Shown here: one piece after another, positions 8,801-16,258 of the stretch
Position numbering within the stretch: position 1 is the stretch's first letter
How the letters are laid out: the number at the start of each line of letters is the position of its first letter
Source of the DNA: Deltaproteobacteria bacterium
GTDB lineage: Bacteria > Myxococcota > SpSt-1050 > JACRCP01
Direction of reading: 5' to 3'
Assembly: GCA_016218965.1 (NCBI GenBank)
Contig: JACRCP010000045.1
Location: forward strand, 1-43,879
DNA: 43,879 nucleotides
Notes under the pieces: model-generated
What the model was told of the DNA's origin: nothing
Database searches by the model: none
What the model saw: only the letters and a program-made list of their open reading frames with translations
Position numbers and translations under genes: made by a program

Positions 8801-8915
8801 GCGCACCGGTGCTGTCGACCGACCTTTGATCGAAGCATCCCGAAAAAGAGGCCAGCGCCAGCGCCAGCGCCAGCGCCAGCGCCACCGCGAGCAACCCCTT
8901 CATCCGATATCCCAT
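5856..8915 (-). CDS. Secreted Tyr-rich beta-propeller protein, probable lipoprotein
   Basis: A 1019-residue protein. The start at 8915 follows AAGGAGG by 7 bases. The N-terminus has a basic residue, a hydrophobic run of Ala-Leu repeats and LASFSGC, a plausible lipobox with Cys at about 27. A Gly/Asp/Asn-rich linker (about 30-95) follows. The rest consists of many repeats of the form LYVLNQYRGLQVIRL, AYVVVSDY or AYVVTYERK, each a beta-propeller blade strand, as in the beta-propeller domain family (Beta_propel). Stretches of up to five successive Tyr occur near 670-750. It ends before a clear terminator and stands alone. A role at the cell surface is inference; ligand unknown. Confidence 0.82.
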   Translation of the reverse strand: MGYRMKGLLAVALALALALALASFSGCFDQRSVDSTGAPGAGGNDGDGDNDRNPEVELAEGQSDFASAGNGGGRGNYAGGEDDSGAPTDGKNGGSEPRSIEEGDIWKTSGDYLYVLNQYRGLQVIRLSLVDKPKLVASVPILGRPVEMYVRDGNAYVVVSDYFNCWLDGTEGFVREFQGSQLRIVDVRTPEKPKVLGGIDIKGFVTDTRIVGEVLYMVSNRYSYYYYNSSDSENLTSVYSITIADPAAVQLVDQIDFLKNEGYDNHVNVTENVIFIATPQYGWYDEESGQWRQEMKTTITYIDIHDPDGAIRKGKSFELPGYVSERWQMDFYDKVFRVVAPEQAWGNGYPNLFTYKVDDPDHITLLAQMQIKLPREEALTATRFDGDRAYVVTYERKDPLFTIDVSNPAHPIQGGDLEMPGWLDYIEPRGDRLVALGHDDATGETVLSVSLFDVADLMAPKMVQRVTFGEGWGWVPGEKDDMQKVFKVLDDLNLILIPFHGWSSKDSRYVGGVQLIDFYPEEVNFAPLLRRGLIEHGGWVERAMPFKERILTVSNEAFQVVDVTDRDKPNVTAALELARNSVDFAVMGGYGIELSGEVSYYWYYDYGPGGGEPQMQLSTVPLSEPNTANPPAKITIDGSYGRVFTNGSVAYLLGSYYDGTTVRTRVTSYDFSNPLKPEKLDTLDLPRNIDYYYYGWYGYYGENAVQVRPDVLVLYSPNYYYYYDYYWAGTEQENPVYVLDLSNPRALRLASTVTLVTGEYSWISAMKVQDGSVYFSHSVPFETKSGYYFVKYYLDRLDLSDINNPKLHPKVNIPGVFLGLSTDGRYVYTLDTQYIYDPVTGNYNGTYQAVNTLALIDDKAYLRDRYIVQLPYGNNEWWWMGNIWVQGDFAYYTMNHSWYGTVASSGEADYNNYHSETKIVTLDLRIAKKIEAASSQVIPVPYAYLRGVSGGRMFVEFYGYASGGMLMYSLADPGEPAFDGFFRTQGYVQKIIEKGGKLYLPSGYYGVQVVDLAENVEPL
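8851..8880. repeat. Five tandem 6-bp units in a signal peptide
   Basis: GCCAGC repeats five times perfectly, encoding the Ala-Leu run of the beta-propeller protein's signal peptide on the minus strand. Because the unit is 6 bp, slippage would change signal length by two residues without a frameshift. Confidence 0.85.
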
Positions 8916-9143
8916 GGCAAAACCTCCTTAAAAGACAGATCCGGCAAAGGTCCCAAACCCCGTGCGCCGCTATTTGGTTTTCAAATCCGGTGCCACCGCC
9001 TATCCCCTTGATTTTACCGGCATTTGGCTCGGCCGCATGGCTCGGATTTTTGACTTTTGTCACACAAACGCCAGAAAACAAGGCTTCCAATCGGGCGCCG
9101 CCGGGGCTATAGTGCATGGCGCGACGCTCGGAGGGACGAACCC

Positions 9144-9743
9144 ATGAAAAGGCACGAAAGCCCCGCCTACTGCCCGGACATCCACGAGCACGTCAAGAAG
9201 GGAATCAGCCCGGGAATCGTGTTTTCGGAGATCGTGACCTGCTTCGGGCGGGATCTCAAGAACTTTGCCCGCTACCGTTGCGGCACCGAGGCCGATGCCG
9301 ACGACGCGTACCAGGACGCCCTGCTTGCCGCCCACCGCTACATTCACGGGTTTCGGGGCGAGACGCCGCTCAAGCACTGGTTGCTAAAACTCGTCTCCAC
9401 CGCGTGCCTCCAGAAGAAACGCGGGCGCAAGAACGACCCCAGGCTTCACGTGACCATCGACGCGATGCTCCACCCCGAGCTCGAGAAACACCTGCTCTCG
9501 CACGAGGTGCCTTCCGACGCCCAGGCGATGATCAAGGAGAGGCTCGAGTGCCTCCGGGAGGCGCTCGGGAAGCTCGCCGAAAAGGACCGCGACATGCTCC
9601 TTTTGCACGAAGGCGAGGGAAAGCTCCTTTCGGAGATCGCCGCGCAGTTCAAGATGACCGTGCCGGGCGTCAAGACGCGCCTTTTCCGCGCCCGCGCGGC
9701 CATCAAGAAGTACGTGGAGGAGAGACAGGGGGCGATGACGTGA
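9144..9743 (+). CDS. ECF-type RNA polymerase sigma factor
   Basis: A 199-residue protein from the ATG at 9144, chosen over an earlier in-frame ATG because GGAGGG lies 8 bases before it. Region 2 is residues about 25-85: DADDAYQDALLAAHRYIHGFRGETPLKHWLLKL is the sigma-70 r2 helix with the Trp typical of ECF factors. Region 4 (about 135-190) has LREALGKLAEKDRDMLLLHE and a helix-turn-helix EIAAQFKMTVPGVKTRLFRARAAIKK. No anti-sigma factor lies beside it: both neighbours face away from or towards it on the other strand. TATAGT at 9107-9112 with TTCCAA 17 bases upstream is a possible promoter. Target genes unknown. Confidence 0.85.
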   Translation: MKRHESPAYCPDIHEHVKKGISPGIVFSEIVTCFGRDLKNFARYRCGTEADADDAYQDALLAAHRYIHGFRGETPLKHWLLKLVSTACLQKKRGRKNDPRLHVTIDAMLHPELEKHLLSHEVPSDAQAMIKERLECLREALGKLAEKDRDMLLLHEGEGKLLSEIAAQFKMTVPGVKTRLFRARAAIKKYVEERQGAMT

Positions 9744-9759
9744 CGCGGCACGCCGTATG

Positions 9760-10710
9760 TCACCGCTGGAACCCGAAAGCCATTCCCAGAATCGCCCTGT
9801 GCTCTCCCACCCACTCCCCGCTCTTGCCCTCGACGACGCGCGAAGCGGCGCCGACGACCAGGGAGAGCGGCTGATCGTTTAGGGCCACAAGCACGCGCTC
9901 GAAGCGCGACGATGCCTCGCCGAAGAAGGAAAACCCGCCGCCCGACCGCCAGTGCGGCACACTGTCGGCGCGCACCTCCAGCGCGGTCAGGCCGGCCCCG
10001 TCCTGGACGCGCCAGCGGACGCTCGTGGCGGTAAAAGGCGCCACGCGGTGAACCGTGGTTCTTGCCCCCGCCCCGGGGTCGAGCCCGATGTCGAGGTCGT
10101 AGCGCACGCCGACGCCGATTTCGAGGCCGTTTCCGGGCCTGCCGGGGCGCCACGGGTCCAAAAGGACCGCGGCGCGCGCCAGGCCGAGCCGGACTGCGTT
10201 TCGCCCGTCGGCGTCCCAAGGATCGATCCGCACCCTGCCGACCTCGGTCTCGACGCCTATGTCGAGGGGAAAGCGGATCTGCCGGGGCGGGTCTGACGGG
10301 AGCGTTATCGTCGCGTTCTCGGCGTGGCGCAGGAACGCGCCGTGGTAGGCCGACAGATCCATCGAGGGCCAGCCGTCCGGTCCGTCGGCCCCGGGGTGAA
10401 CACTGCCGGTGAAGGCGCGGTGCTCGAGCTGCCAGCGGACGAGATCATGTTTCATTCCCGAAGAGATGGTCTGGCGGTACCACAGGCCGGCAGTAATCGC
10501 AGGCCGCGCGTCTGCGCCGCGGCCGGTGTCGCCGACGACAAACGCCGGACCGAGGATGAACCGGCTGCCGGGGTCGAACGCGGTCCTAAAGACGCGCCCG
10601 TCCTCGTCGGTTTCCCATCCGGACCCCGCACCGCGCGCGTCCTGGGCGGATGCGGTCGTGGAAACGGCCGCGAGGGCGGCAAGCAGGGCGGCGATGTGCG
10701 TCGTGCGCGT
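9760..10710 (-). CDS. Secreted protein of unknown function, paralogue of the next gene
   Basis: A 316-residue protein from the ATG at 10710 (AGGGG 6 bases upstream; a GTG-type start nine codons earlier is also open). A signal peptide with Ala-x-Ala end (TTASAQ) covers residues 1-23. The mature part starts with WETDEDGRVFRTAFDPGSRFILGPAFV and ends with VLVALNDQPLSLVVGAAS...LGMAFGFQR, an alternating strand pattern with aromatic C-terminus (FQR) like an outer membrane barrel. Matching phrases in the upstream gene (DEEGRVMQVTFDLQRRFVLGAGW, ILIAVNDQPVSLRIEG) show the two are paralogues, 23 bases apart in one operon. I do not recognise the family. Confidence 0.7.
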   Translation of the reverse strand, partial: TRTTHIAALLAALAAVSTTASAQDARGAGSGWETDEDGRVFRTAFDPGSRFILGPAFVVGDTGRGADARPAITAGLWYRQTISSGMKHDLVRWQLEHRAFTGSVHPGADGPDGWPSMDLSAYHGAFLRHAENATITLPSDPPRQIRFPLDIGVETEVGRVRIDPWDADGRNAVRLGLARAAVLLDPWRPGRPGNGLEIGVGVRYDLDIGLDPGAGARTTVHRVAPFTATSVRWRVQDGAGLTALEVRADSVPHWRSGGGFSFFGEASSRFERVLVALNDQPLSLVVGAASRVVEGKSGEWVGEHRAILGMAFGFQR

Positions 10711-10733
10711 CATGGCGTCCCCTGCCGCCCGGT

Positions 10734-12074
10734 TCACTCCGAAGACCCCGAGTCCTCTTGCGCGGCCGGCCGATCATCGGCATGACGTCGGGTGTGGATT
10801 GGCGCGGCCGCGTGTTCCCTGGCCGGCGCCCAGAACGAGAACCGGAGCCCCGCATGCGCGGCGGTCTCCCATTTTGGGTCCGCCGCGCCCAGGTCGTCGC
10901 GATAGTCGAGTGTGCCTTCGATGCGCAGGGAAACGGGCTGATCGTTGACGGCAATGAGAATCCACTCATACCCGGCATTCGTCCCCGCCCGGGTCCGCGG
11001 GACGAAACCCTCGTCGCGGTAGTAGCACGGGGCCGACCAGTGGAGGTCCGCCGACAACGTGTGGAAACCGCCGCGGTCGAGCCCGTGATACCACGTCAGC
11101 GCTGCGCCCGGTTCAAGGTAGGTTGCGCTCCAGCCGCGGCCGGGCTCCTGTTTCTGCCAGACGCGGCCCACGGCCGTGCCGCCGCTCGCGCGCACCCGGT
11201 TGTACATGTCGGCGGACTGCCAGATGTCCCATGCGAGGTGGAACTCGGCGATCTCGAGGTCCGTGACCCCCGGAACGCCATGCGGGCGCACGTCGAGTCC
11301 CAGGACGCGCAGTCCCAACCCCCAGTCGAGACGCAGGTCGCCGCGTCTGGGGCGGCCGAAGAACGTCGTGATTCGCAGAACCGGCTCGTCGGTCAACTGG
11401 CTCATGTCATAGGCGAAGAACTGGCCGCCGGCCTCGAGGTCGGGGACGGCAAGGTGTCCCTCGAGAGCGCGGATGACGTGCCATCGCCTGCCGGGCTCGT
11501 CGGGCCACGCGGCGGCAAACCCCATGTCGAATTGCGATCGGCCGAGACGCCCGCCACCCCCTCCGGCGTCGAGCGCCGGCGCCCAACCCGCGCCCAGGAC
11601 GAACCGCCGCTGGAGATCGAAAGTCACCTGCATGACCCGTCCTTCCTCATCGCGGTACCAGCCGGGAGGCGCCTCGGCGATCGCCGGGATGATCGCGGAT
11701 TCGGCCGCCGTCATTTTTTTGTATCCGTCTGTGCCCGTCTCGCGGCACGGCTTGACGCGCGAGAGCGGTTTGCCGTTTGACTGGGTGGCGGGTGCGGCAA
11801 GGCAGACGGGTTTGGCGCCGGGCGCACGGGGTTTATCGCACTGGACGCGCCAGCGGTTGCCAGCCGGGTCCGTCATGCACTCGGTCGGGACGCCCCACGT
11901 GAGCCGGTGCATGGGCGCAGGCCCGCCGGGTGCGCCGTCCCCTGTTGCATCCGCCGGCGCGCGGGCGTGCGCGAACGGCGCGGCACATACCAGAAGGGCC
12001 AGCGCGGCGGGCACCGCGCACACGGGGCCGGTCCCCCGCACGGGTCCGATTCGGGTTTTGTCGGTCTTTTTCAT
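10734..12074 (-). CDS. Secreted protein of unknown function, larger paralogue
   Basis: A 446-residue protein. The ATG at 12074 follows CGGAGGAGG ideally; a longer open frame upstream has no family resemblance and was rejected. A long signal peptide ends near AHARA (residue about 39). Residues 60-150 form a Cys-containing segment (ECMTDPAGNRWRVQCDKP, KPCRETGTDGYKK) absent from the downstream paralogue. The remainder matches that paralogue: WYRDEEGRVMQVTFDLQRRFVLGAGW, then beta-rich segments and ILIAVNDQPVSLRIEG, ending LRFSFWAP plus a charged tail. Likely an outer membrane or periplasmic protein by composition. Function unknown; no database family recognised. Confidence 0.7.
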   Translation of the reverse strand: MKKTDKTRIGPVRGTGPVCAVPAALALLVCAAPFAHARAPADATGDGAPGGPAPMHRLTWGVPTECMTDPAGNRWRVQCDKPRAPGAKPVCLAAPATQSNGKPLSRVKPCRETGTDGYKKMTAAESAIIPAIAEAPPGWYRDEEGRVMQVTFDLQRRFVLGAGWAPALDAGGGGGRLGRSQFDMGFAAAWPDEPGRRWHVIRALEGHLAVPDLEAGGQFFAYDMSQLTDEPVLRITTFFGRPRRGDLRLDWGLGLRVLGLDVRPHGVPGVTDLEIAEFHLAWDIWQSADMYNRVRASGGTAVGRVWQKQEPGRGWSATYLEPGAALTWYHGLDRGGFHTLSADLHWSAPCYYRDEGFVPRTRAGTNAGYEWILIAVNDQPVSLRIEGTLDYRDDLGAADPKWETAAHAGLRFSFWAPAREHAAAPIHTRRHADDRPAAQEDSGSSE

Positions 12075-12304
12075 GGCGATCCTCCTCCGTTCTCCCGCCG
12101 CCTCGCCGTATCGAAGAACAAGCGCCGTGCCACGCCGGCCCACAGATCCCTTGATGGCGCAACCCCGCCTTCCTGCTGGCGAATCCGCCGCCGCGCGCCC
12201 GTTTTGGCGAGGGAGCGTGCGGACCGGACGTGCGAACTCTTTTGCCGGTGCGTACGCCGCGTGGCGGACGTGGAATGAAGCCGCACCCGGTTCCAACTGC
12301 GGCT

Positions 12305-12334
12305 TTGCAGTAGCGCCGTGTTTGTGATTAGTAT
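12305..12334 (+). promoter_or_regulatory. Possible promoter of the NYN gene
   Basis: TTGCAG (12305-12310), 18-base spacer, TAGTAT (12329-12334), about 47 bases before the start codon. The match is modest. The rest of the 306-base divergent spacer 12075-12380 shows no gene or strong structure. Confidence 0.35.
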
Positions 12335-12380
12335 GGCGTTGTTGCGGCTGCGCGCCGCCAAGGCAAACCAAGGAGGGATC

Positions 12381-13208
12381 ATGCCGGGACAGTCCGGGAC
12401 CAACAACATGGCCGTGTTTTGCGACTTCGAGAACATCGCACTGGGCGTGCGCGACGCGCGCTTCGAGAAGTTCGACATCAAGAAGGTGCTCGAGCGCCTG
12501 CTGCTCAAGGGCAGCATCGTCGTCAAGAAGGCTTACTGCGACTGGGAGCGCTACAAGGAGTTCAAGGCCCCCATGCACGAGGCGGCGTTCGAGCTCATAG
12601 AGATCCCGCACGTGCGCCAGTCGGGGAAGAACTCGGCGGATATCCGGATGGTCGTGGACGCCCTCGACCTCTGCTACACCAAGGCACACGTCGACACGTT
12701 CGTCATCATCAGCGGCGACTCGGATTTCTCGCCGCTGGTCTCGAAGCTCCGCGAGAACAACAAGCTGCTCATCGGCGTGGGCGTCAAGAACTCTTCCTCG
12801 GATCTTTTGATAGCCAACTGCGACGAGTTCATCTATTACGAGGACCTCGTGCGCGAGCAGGAAGCGCAAAAGCGGCGCGCCGCAAAAAAACCCCCCGAAA
12901 AACCCACGGCCGACGCGGCCAAGGCCGCGCCGCAAAAGGCGGCGGCGGGCCGCGGGCAGGAGGCGCTTGACCTCGTGCTCGAAACCGTCGAGGCGCTGAT
13001 TGCCGAGCGCGGCCAGGAAGAGAAGATCTGGAGCTCGATGGTCAAGCAGACGCTCAAGAGGCGCAAGCCCGGATTCAACGAGTCATACTACGGCTACCGC
13101 GGCTTCAGCGATCTTTTGGAGGACGCGCAGAAACACAACCTGCTCAAACTCATCCACGACGAAAAGTCCGGCGGCTACATCGTCCGCCTCGTCTCGCCGG
13201 GCAGATAG
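12381..13208 (+). CDS. NYN (PIN-like) domain protein with C-terminal OST-HTH/LOTUS-like domain
   Basis: A 275-residue protein starting at the ATG at 12381 after AGGAGGG. Residues 8-160 form a NYN/LabA-type nuclease domain: AVFCDFENIALG gives the first acidic site (D-x-E-N), DIRMVVDALDLCY the second, and FVIISGDSDFSPLVSKLRENN the third (SGDSDF). These are the metal-binding acids of the PIN-like RNase fold. A charged Lys/Ala/Pro linker (170-205) leads to a C-terminal domain (210-270) with LKRRKPGFNESYYGYRGFSDLLEDAQ, typical of the OST-HTH/LOTUS RNA-binding winged helix. It is a predicted cytoplasmic RNA-acting protein. It is monocistronic and converges with the dacB-like gene. Confidence 0.88.
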   Translation: MPGQSGTNNMAVFCDFENIALGVRDARFEKFDIKKVLERLLLKGSIVVKKAYCDWERYKEFKAPMHEAAFELIEIPHVRQSGKNSADIRMVVDALDLCYTKAHVDTFVIISGDSDFSPLVSKLRENNKLLIGVGVKNSSSDLLIANCDEFIYYEDLVREQEAQKRRAAKKPPEKPTADAAKAAPQKAAAGRGQEALDLVLETVEALIAERGQEEKIWSSMVKQTLKRRKPGFNESYYGYRGFSDLLEDAQKHNLLKLIHDEKSGGYIVRLVSPGR

Positions 13209-13220
13209 GGCCGGCGGCGG

Positions 13221-14804
13221 TCATCGGGACTCGGCCAGCGCGCTTGCGATGTCGTCCTGGATGTGGGTGATTTCGCGGTATTTCTTGGGCGGGAACCCGT
13301 TTGTGATCACCGAAAACGCCAAAAGATCCCCGGCCGCGTTCGGGACGTAGCCGCAAAGCGACGCCACGCCGTCTATCGAACCTGTCTTCGCCCGGAGAAG
13401 GTAGGCCGCAGGAGAGCCGCGATATCGCTTGCGGACCGTCCCGTCGCCCGCCGCGATGCTCATGGACGAGACGAAATCGGGCATGTACCTCCACTGCCCG
13501 TAGACGTACTGAAGAACCTTCACGATCTGCGCGCTCGAAAACCTGTTCTGATGCGACAGGCCCGAGCCGTTCGTCATCGTGTAGGTGCCCTTCTTGACGC
13601 CCGTTTTTTCGAGGAACTGCTCCATCACGACGAGGCCCTTGTCAAACGAGGCCGGCTGGTCCCCGCCCCCGCCGATGACCTTCAAGACCTGCTCGGCGGT
13701 GAAGTTGTTGCTGGACTTGTTCATGTCCCGCGCGATGGCGGCCAGCCGGAGCGAGTGGTAAACATGAAACAGCTCGGCCTCGCCGGGGACCTTGCCGATC
13801 TTGATCTTCCCGCCGATCTTGAACCCGCGCATCTTCATCGTTTCGCGAACGAGGTGGGCCGCATAAAGGGGCGGGTTGCTCACCCGACGGTAGTAGGTCT
13901 TCTCGTCGTCTGACGCAATCTTCCCCGAGACGGTCACCTCCTCCCCGCCTTTTGCGGGTTTGATCTTCACGGAGATCTCGCGCCGCCCTTTGGCGGAGGT
14001 CGTCGTCTTGTTCACGAGCTTCACAAACGGGATCGGCGGTTCGATGGTCACAAGCGCAGGTTTGCCCTCGGGGCCGCCCTTGACGTTGACGGTGACGCTG
14101 TTGAAGTTGACCGAGAACGCGCCGGTGCCCGCGTAGTACGCGCCCTCGCCGCGGACCCTGTCCCACCCCCGCGGTTCGCGCTCGTCGTCGAACCATGTGT
14201 CGTCGATGACCAGATCGCCCGACACTTTTTTTAGACCCTGTTGCATGATCTCGCCGACCATGAGGAACACTCGCTCGCTGGTGAGCTGCGGGTCGCCGAA
14301 ACCCTTGAAGTAGACGTTCCCCTCGGCGGCGCCGTCTTCCGGGAACGCATCGAGGTAGATCCGCGTTTCGAACTGGTAGTGCGGACCGAGGTATTCGAGC
14401 GCCGCGGCGGCAGTGACGACCTTGGTGACAGACGCGGGGTTGACGAGGAGGTCCGGTGCGGACGCGCAGACCGTCGCCCCCGTCTTAATATTGACCGCGT
14501 GGAGCGACGTCAAAGCCCCCTTGAGCGACGGGTGGCGGAGCAGTTCGGCGATCTTGACGCCCCAGCCTTCCGCAGGCGCCGCGCCTCCATCGCCCGCAAC
14601 CGCGCCGTCAACCCCGCCCACGCCCCCGTCCTGGGCCGAAGTCTGTCCCGCGTCGGCGGGTCCGGCATCGACGACGTCGACGGTGATCCGAACGAGAGGC
14701 GACGGCGCGGAATGGGCGGCCGCCGCGGCAACGATCACGCAGAACGGCAGGGCGAAGCGGAGAAGGCGCGTTGACATGGTTTCTTTTTGCCGGGCGGCGG
14801 TCAT
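13221..14804 (-). CDS. dacB: D-alanyl-D-alanine carboxypeptidase/endopeptidase (PBP4 family)
   Basis: Periplasmic peptidoglycan DD-peptidase of the S13 family. The three active-site motifs are present in order: SxxK in NPASVTKVVTAA, SxN in KSSNNFTAE, and KTG in LLRAKTGSIDG. A signal peptide (LLRFALPFCVIVAAAAAHSA) is followed by a low-complexity Ala/Gly/Asp segment of about 50 residues before the enzyme domain, which is unusual. The start at 14804 overlaps the stop of the upstream NHL gene (ATGA); the ATG at 14777 is a close alternative with a shorter signal n-region. The long insert between SxxK and SxN is normal for PBP4. Confidence 0.9.
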   Translation of the reverse strand: MTAARQKETMSTRLLRFALPFCVIVAAAAAHSAPSPLVRITVDVVDAGPADAGQTSAQDGGVGGVDGAVAGDGGAAPAEGWGVKIAELLRHPSLKGALTSLHAVNIKTGATVCASAPDLLVNPASVTKVVTAAAALEYLGPHYQFETRIYLDAFPEDGAAEGNVYFKGFGDPQLTSERVFLMVGEIMQQGLKKVSGDLVIDDTWFDDEREPRGWDRVRGEGAYYAGTGAFSVNFNSVTVNVKGGPEGKPALVTIEPPIPFVKLVNKTTTSAKGRREISVKIKPAKGGEEVTVSGKIASDDEKTYYRRVSNPPLYAAHLVRETMKMRGFKIGGKIKIGKVPGEAELFHVYHSLRLAAIARDMNKSSNNFTAEQVLKVIGGGGDQPASFDKGLVVMEQFLEKTGVKKGTYTMTNGSGLSHQNRFSSAQIVKVLQYVYGQWRYMPDFVSSMSIAAGDGTVRKRYRGSPAAYLLRAKTGSIDGVASLCGYVPNAAGDLLAFSVITNGFPPKKYREITHIQDDIASALAESR

Positions 14805-16210
14805 TTCCCGAACGTGAACGTGTGTGTGACGACGATCCGGTCCTCTTTGGACGGAACCGGGTATTTCCACTTCGCAACGAGGTTCAGGACGCAGGTTTCG
14901 AGGTTCCGAGACCCGACCGTGCTGTCCTTCATGTCGTAGTCCTTGAGCGTACCGTCGACGGTGACGTGCAGAATCGCGACGATCGACCCCTTGGGCAGCC
15001 TTCCATCCTCCATGACCTTTGCGAGGCATGCCGCTACGTCTTCGGTATTCGCCTTGATTGCCTCTGCGACCTTTTGCGAATCGGCCTTTCCACGCTTCAA
15101 CGCGTCCGCATCGTCGATCCACTCCCTTTTCCTGACCACGTCCCTGAAGATCAAGCCGGCGGGGTCGCGCTCGGGTGGAAAGATAATGCGGACGACGTTG
15201 TTCCCGGTGTCCGCGACGACCAGGTCTCCTTCCTCGGAAACGGCCAGGCCGCGGGGGGCATTGAATGCCGCTTTGAGCCCGGGTCCGTCGGTGTAACCCG
15301 GCGCGGGCCAGCCGGCGATGGCCGTCACCGCGGTCTCTTCACCCGCGATCCGGCGGACGTGGTTGTTATTCGTGTCGGCAACGAACAGCTCGCCGGATGG
15401 CGCGGCGACGAGGCCCGAAGGGCCAAAGAAGCCGGCGGACGACGATGGCGCGTCGAAGAACCCCTCGGACCCCGAGCCGGCGTGGAGCTGGGAAGTTCCC
15501 GACGCCGACACGCGCCGGACCACGTTGCTCCCCGCGTCCGAGACGTAGACGGACTTTCCGATCATCGCAAGGCCGGTCGGCAGATAGAACTTGGCCGACT
15601 CGGCGGCGCCATCCTCATTGCCTATCGTGCCGCTCCCCGAGAAGGGCTCGACAGTGCCGTCAGGGAGGACCTTTCGGATGCGCGACAGCCCGGCGTCGGC
15701 GACGAAGATCGCGCCGGTAGTATCTATTGCGACACCCATCGGCGTCTTGAACTTGCCGGCAATCGTGGTCACCTTCCCGTCCGGAGCGACCCTGCGTATC
15801 GCCCCGTTCCCCGAGTCGGCGACCACGACGTTCCCCGCAGCGTCCAGGGCGATCCCGGCTGGCGCGGAAAACTGCGCCTTGTTCCCTGTCCCGTCTTCGT
15901 TCCCCTTTTCCCCCGAGCCGGCAACGGTCGAGACCGTCCCGTCCTTCTTGATGAGCCGAATCCTGTTCCCCGCGTGCTCGGAGACCCAGACGTTCATGTT
16001 CTTGTCGACGGCCACGCCCCACGGGGCGTCGAATTTCGCCTCGGCCGCCTTTCCGTCCACAAACCCCTTTTCTCCCGCCCCCGCGAGTGTGTGGACGGTC
16101 CATTCGGGCGCTTTGGGTTTCCCGGCCTCTTTCGTCTTCTTGCCCGGCCCGGCCGCCAGGACGGCCAGACCGACGATCACTGTCGCGACGAATGCAACTG
16201 CGCGTTTCAT
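14801..16210 (-). CDS. NHL-repeat six-bladed propeller with AgmX/PglI-like C-terminal domain
   Basis: A 469-residue exported protein. The ATG at 16210 follows GGAGGGGG. A signal peptide spans residues 1-21. Six NHL repeats follow (about 35-350), each with a P-x-G-[VIL]-A core and a [VWI]-[VWF]-V-[AS]-[DE] strand, for example APWGVAVDKNMNVWVSEHAG and APRGLAVSEEGDLVVADTG. The C-terminal 110 residues (IVAILHVTVDGTLKDYDM, CVLNLVAKWKYPVP) resemble the TonB-like AgmX/PglI C-terminal domain of myxobacterial gliding and envelope proteins. It is co-transcribed with dacB (4-base overlap), so an envelope role is likely. No enzyme motif is seen. Confidence 0.82.
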   Translation of the reverse strand: MKRAVAFVATVIVGLAVLAAGPGKKTKEAGKPKAPEWTVHTLAGAGEKGFVDGKAAEAKFDAPWGVAVDKNMNVWVSEHAGNRIRLIKKDGTVSTVAGSGEKGNEDGTGNKAQFSAPAGIALDAAGNVVVADSGNGAIRRVAPDGKVTTIAGKFKTPMGVAIDTTGAIFVADAGLSRIRKVLPDGTVEPFSGSGTIGNEDGAAESAKFYLPTGLAMIGKSVYVSDAGSNVVRRVSASGTSQLHAGSGSEGFFDAPSSSAGFFGPSGLVAAPSGELFVADTNNNHVRRIAGEETAVTAIAGWPAPGYTDGPGLKAAFNAPRGLAVSEEGDLVVADTGNNVVRIIFPPERDPAGLIFRDVVRKREWIDDADALKRGKADSQKVAEAIKANTEDVAACLAKVMEDGRLPKGSIVAILHVTVDGTLKDYDMKDSTVGSRNLETCVLNLVAKWKYPVPSKEDRIVVTHTFTFGK

Positions 16211-16223
16211 GGACCCCCTCCTG

Positions 16224-16258
16224 CCTTCACACTTCTCATTTCTCGCTCTCTTCGCTCC
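16224..16258. repeat. Degenerate 7-bp tandem units at the NtrC/NHL gene junction
   Basis: CCTTCAC, ACTTCTC, ATTTCTC, GCTCTCT, TCGCTCC run with period 7. They cover the intergenic gap and the last seven codons of the NtrC-type gene (GSEESEK). Same family as the clearer arrays at 26967 and 38223. Confidence 0.45.

Noticed and set aside
7602-9011. 469-codon plus-strand open frame over the beta-propeller gene
   Set aside because: Val/Asp/Arg-rich antisense of a well supported gene with ribosome site and terminator.
12075-12935. Upstream extension of the secreted paralogue on the minus strand
   Set aside because: Covers the NYN gene in antisense and has no family character; CGGAGGAGG before 12074 and a signal peptide fix the start.
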